In this document: one piece after another, positions 61,361 through 64,000 of the stretch
How the letters are laid out: each line of letters opens with the position of its first letter
How positions within the stretch are numbered: the first letter of the stretch is position 1
Assembly: GCA_035771165.1 (NCBI GenBank)
Contig: JAWNZC010000289.1
Location: 257,501-321,500, forward strand
Reading direction: 5' to 3'
DNA from: Paragorgia papillata
Lineage: Eukaryota; Cnidaria; Anthozoa; Scleralcyonacea; Coralliidae
DNA: 64,000 nt
Notes under the pieces: model-generated
Database searches by the model: none
What the model saw: the letters and a program-made list of their open reading frames with translations, nothing else
What the model was told of the DNA's origin: nothing
Translations under genes and position numbers: made by a program

Positions 61361-62348
61361 TACGAGTCAGTCAGTCATACGAGTCAGTCAGTCAGTCAGT
61401 CATACGAGTCAGTCAGTCATACGAGTCAGTCAGTCATACGAGTCAGTCAGTCATACGAGTCAGTCAGTCATACGAGTCAGTCAGTCATACGAGTCAGTCA
61501 GTCATACGAGTCAGTCAGTCATACGAGTCAGTCAGTCATACGAGTCAGTCAGTCATACGAGTCAGTCAGTCATACGAGTCAGTCAGTCATACGAGTCAGT
61601 CAGTCATACGAGTCAGTCAGTCATACGAGTCAGTCAGTCATACGAGTCAGTCAGTCATACGAGTCAGTCAGTCATACGAGTCAGTCAGTCATACGAGTCA
61701 GTCAGTCATACGAGTCAGTCAGTCATACGAGTCAGTCAGTCATACGAGTCAGTCAGTCATACGAGTCAGTCAGTCATACGAGTCAGTCAGTCATACGAGT
61801 CAGTCAGTCATACGAGTCAGTCAGTCATACGAGTCAGTCAGTCATACGAGTCAGTCAGTCATACGAGTCAGTCAGTCATACGAGTCAGTCAGTCATACGA
61901 GTCAGTCAGTCATACGAGTCAGTCAGTCATACGAGTCAGTCAGTCATACGAGTCAGTCAGTCATACGAGTCAGTCAGTCATACGAGTCAGTCAGTCATAC
62001 GAGTCAGTCAGTCATACGAGTCAGTCAGTCATACGAGTCAGTCAGTCAGTCAGTCATACGAGTCAGTCAGTCAGTCATACGAGTCAGTCAGTCATACGAG
62101 TCAGTCAGTCAGTCATACGAGTCAGTCATACGAGTCAGTCATACGAGTCAGACAGTCAGTCAGTCATACGAGTCAGACAGTCAGTCAGTCAGTCAGTCAT
62201 ACGAGTCAGTCATACGAGTCAGTCATACGAGTCAGACAGTCAGTCAGTCAGTCAGTCATACGAGTCAGACAGTCAGTCAGTCAGTCAGTCAGTCAGTCAG
62301 TCATACGAGTCAGACAGTCAGTCAGTCAGTCAGTCATACGAGTCAGAC
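61360..62348. repeat. 13-bp higher unit ATACGAGTCAGTC
   Basis: Roughly 50 copies of ATACGAGTCAGTC (GTCA units with a TACGA insert) run to about 62040. A mix with GTCAGACAGTCA variants follows. The array then ends at unique sequence (ACAACGTGTTAACTCC). Confidence 0.93.
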
Positions 62349-62762
62349 AACGTGTTAACTCCTCGCATATTTTCAGAGTCTGGTGTCCGATATATTTTTA
62401 TAAATCGTGACATATTGTGTTGTTTTCAGGGTTTTTTTGTTTTTTCTTTCGCTCATTTCCTTATAGACAATGCTTACAGGTATTTCTTGCTATGAAATGT
62501 CAAATTGCTACCATGAAAGGGGGCGAAATAGGTTTCTTTCGGTTTTATTTATTCGTTTCGAAATAATACAAATGTGTAAAAGCGTGTTTATTTTCGTTTG
62601 TTGTTTTCACCCCTCCTGACACTACTCCTAATATGGGCATCGGTGTTGTGTAATACAATGACCTTTTGACCTTTCGAAAATTATGATGGTTGTCCGCATT
62701 TATTTATCTTGTAGGTATACTGTAAATATATGACGGAACTGTGTGGAAAATAACCGCTAATT

Positions 62763-62963
62763 ATGGATGCAAATAATGAAGTTTTCTTATCAAATTGCAT
62801 ACGAGTGGAATCCTGTTTAAATTTCAAGTATAGCAGATTAATTGCTGGAATGAAGATTGCAATTAATGTTTTACTGATAAAGGCTGATCAAATGTTTTTA
62901 AAAGTTCAAAAAACCAACGGAGAAATAAAGACTGGCGAAAAGTTAATGGTAAAAATATTATAG
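62763..62963 (+). CDS. Small hypothetical ORF
   Basis: ATG (context TTATGG) opens 66 codons beginning MDANNEVFLSNCIRVESC and ending GEKLMVKIL. It is Lys-rich and helical in character. No domain is recognised. An ORF of this length occurs easily by chance in such DNA. Confidence 0.2.
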   Translation: MDANNEVFLSNCIRVESCLNFKYSRLIAGMKIAINVLLIKADQMFLKVQKTNGEIKTGEKLMVKIL

Positions 62964-63753
62964 AGCAGCCACTCTCAGTAATCACGAAGGTCTTCGTGTT
63001 TCCCTGTTCACATTGTATTACTGATAATTTTGTTTTCTTTTTTCCTGGGTTCTTAAACTAAAGTATTTTAAACGTATCCAATGCATGTCAGTTTGCTTGT
63101 TGTGTTTATCTATGCCTGCCGTTTTAATATCTTTGTTTAAATCGTTTTCTTATTGTAAAACCACTTGTGACTTAACGTATACGTTGTCCATAATTTGCCA
63201 CATTAAAAACTCGGAAAAGGAACAATTTTTCTTCTGTAAAACGTACAAATGTTGTGGAAATATTTATTAACATGTAGGTGAAAATAGTTTCAGCACTTCA
63301 GATTTGGAAATAAAAAATTGTTTTTATTAAATAATAGTTTAAAGGAATTTGAAATGGCATAAATGTAGTCGTACCGGTCAACCAGCTAGTTTTTTCAGTA
63401 GTTTTCAATCAATTCAATGCTTTTGAAGAAAAAAAATTCACAAAATTTTTACACCTGGCTAAGTAGACTTCTTTCAAACCCCCAGTAGAAAACAGGACAA
63501 CCGGGGTTGCATTACTGTTTTATAATAAGCGCGTATTTACAAAAATTCATTTAAAACCCGGCGACGGGTTATTGCGTTTATGTATTTCTAGTTGTGTTTT
63601 AAACTATAGTTGTACCATAAAATTAAATTGTGGCAGCTTACCCTAAGTATTCAGGTACTTTGGCACGTCTATCTGGCTGACTATTTCAATCGACCCTAAA
63701 CAAAACGAGGAAAAGCTAAGGGTACAAAGAGCTGCTATAGGAAGGTAATCAAA

Positions 63754-63972
63754 CTAGCCGCCAGATTCCAGAACTTCAGCTAAAATGCACGCAAATTTTA
63801 CCAACGGTCGAACTTTCTGATTTTGACCTCTGCCGTACGCGCCATCCTTGCTTATAGCGCTTAATATTCTTGCACCAGATAATATCTTCCTAACGTAAAC
63901 AGTCGATTGGTACGCGATATCAATGCCTTGACTGCCACGATTGGTGCCCAAGCTTAACTCTATCACTGGCAT
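63754..63972 (-). CDS. Small hypothetical ORF near the window edge
   Basis: ATG at 63972 (an in-frame TAA lies two codons upstream) opens 72 codons: MPVIELSLGTNRGSQGIDIA..., then SKDGAYGRGQNQKVRPLV and a LAEVLESGG end. Composition and codon use look more protein-like than most short ORFs here. It may be a complete small gene, or an exon of a gene extending beyond the window. Confidence 0.3.
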   Translation of the reverse strand: MPVIELSLGTNRGSQGIDIAYQSTVYVRKILSGARILSAISKDGAYGRGQNQKVRPLVKFACILAEVLESGG

Positions 63973-64000
63973 AATTTAAGCCAGTTGAAATTCATTTTAT

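Larger units (their letters stand above)
36675..62348. repeat. 25.7-kb composite tetranucleotide satellite
   Basis: One continuous array built from the related tetramers GTCA and GTGA. In order: (GTCA)n at 36675-36722, mixed GTCA/GTGA to 36776, pure (GTGA)n to 37960, noisy (GTGA)n to about 47185, alternating GTCAGTGA to about 48890, (GTGA)n to about 50970, mixed to 51640, (GTCA)n to about 61360, and a 13-bp unit to the end. Unique DNA begins sharply on both sides. Because four and three share no factor, reading frames rotate: (GTCA)n is open in all three plus frames (VSQS), and (GTGA)n is open on the minus strand (SLTH). The giant ORFs here are not genes. Confidence 0.97.
62349..64000. other. 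Unique sequence right of the satellite
   Basis: AT-rich, with several possible acceptors (for example TTGTTTTCAG at about 62430) but no assembled gene. Apart from the two small ORFs listed separately I see nothing that can be supported. Confidence 0.5.

Noticed and set aside
36675..62348. CRISPR-like or telomere-like array
   Set aside because: There are no spacers between repeats and no associated genes, and the unit is not a known telomere motif. It is a simple satellite in an animal genome.
51620..62495. Two overlapping ORFs of about 3,600 codons of VSQS repeats
   Set aside because: They are the translation of (GTCA)n in two frames. All three frames are open, start codons are incidental, and indels show no frame constraint.

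Overview
The window looks like nuclear DNA from an invertebrate animal. Genes are split by introns with GT..AG sites, the sequence is AT-rich, and there are no ribosome-binding sites or operons. It holds a HECT-type ubiquitin ligase gene of the G2E3-like kind, a Helitron with a Rep-helicase, several DNA transposons and MITEs with terminal inverted repeats, and a very large microsatellite. A cnidarian or sponge would fit, but the sequence alone does not settle the taxon.

Layout. (1) 0.2-5.0 kb: a minus-strand, multi-exon HECT-domain gene with apparent frameshifts; its introns carry simple repeats and a 312-bp MITE. (2) 5.1-12.6 kb: a 20-bp tandem repeat, then a CCGGAAGTGA-rich minisatellite split by a 6.34-kb DNA transposon (5768-12109; 3-bp target duplication AGT). 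The transposon carries a plus-strand DDE-transposase-like gene and a minus-strand second gene. The second gene is itself interrupted by a 2.15-kb element flanked by TTAA (9475-11628), which contains a 148-bp MITE. (3) 12.8-14.2 kb: another inverted-repeat element. (4) 14.36-19.92 kb: a Helitron Rep-helicase gene on the minus strand, broken by one frameshift and one stop. A 1.9-kb foldback element (14378-16290; 9-bp target duplication) sits in its last codons, and further small elements are nested inside that. (5) 20-25 kb: scattered repeats and a 1.18-kb palindromic element. (6) 25-36 kb: AT-rich DNA with few long ORFs. I find a chain of short minus-strand exons with consensus splice sites and matching phases, so at least one intron-rich gene of unknown function lies here. 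(7) 36.675-62.348 kb: about 25.7 kb of tetranucleotide satellite (GTGA, GTCA and their alternation, ending in a 13-bp unit), about 40% of the window. (8) 62.35-64.0 kb: mostly unassigned, with two small candidate ORFs.

The genes do not form a pathway. What links them is nesting: target duplications and restored reading frames give relative insertion orders. Single-base frameshifts recur in unrelated genes, and one block of the satellite (about 37.96-48.29 kb) is noisy in a way that ignores repeat-unit boundaries. Together these suggest that uncorrected long-read indels contribute to the apparent damage.
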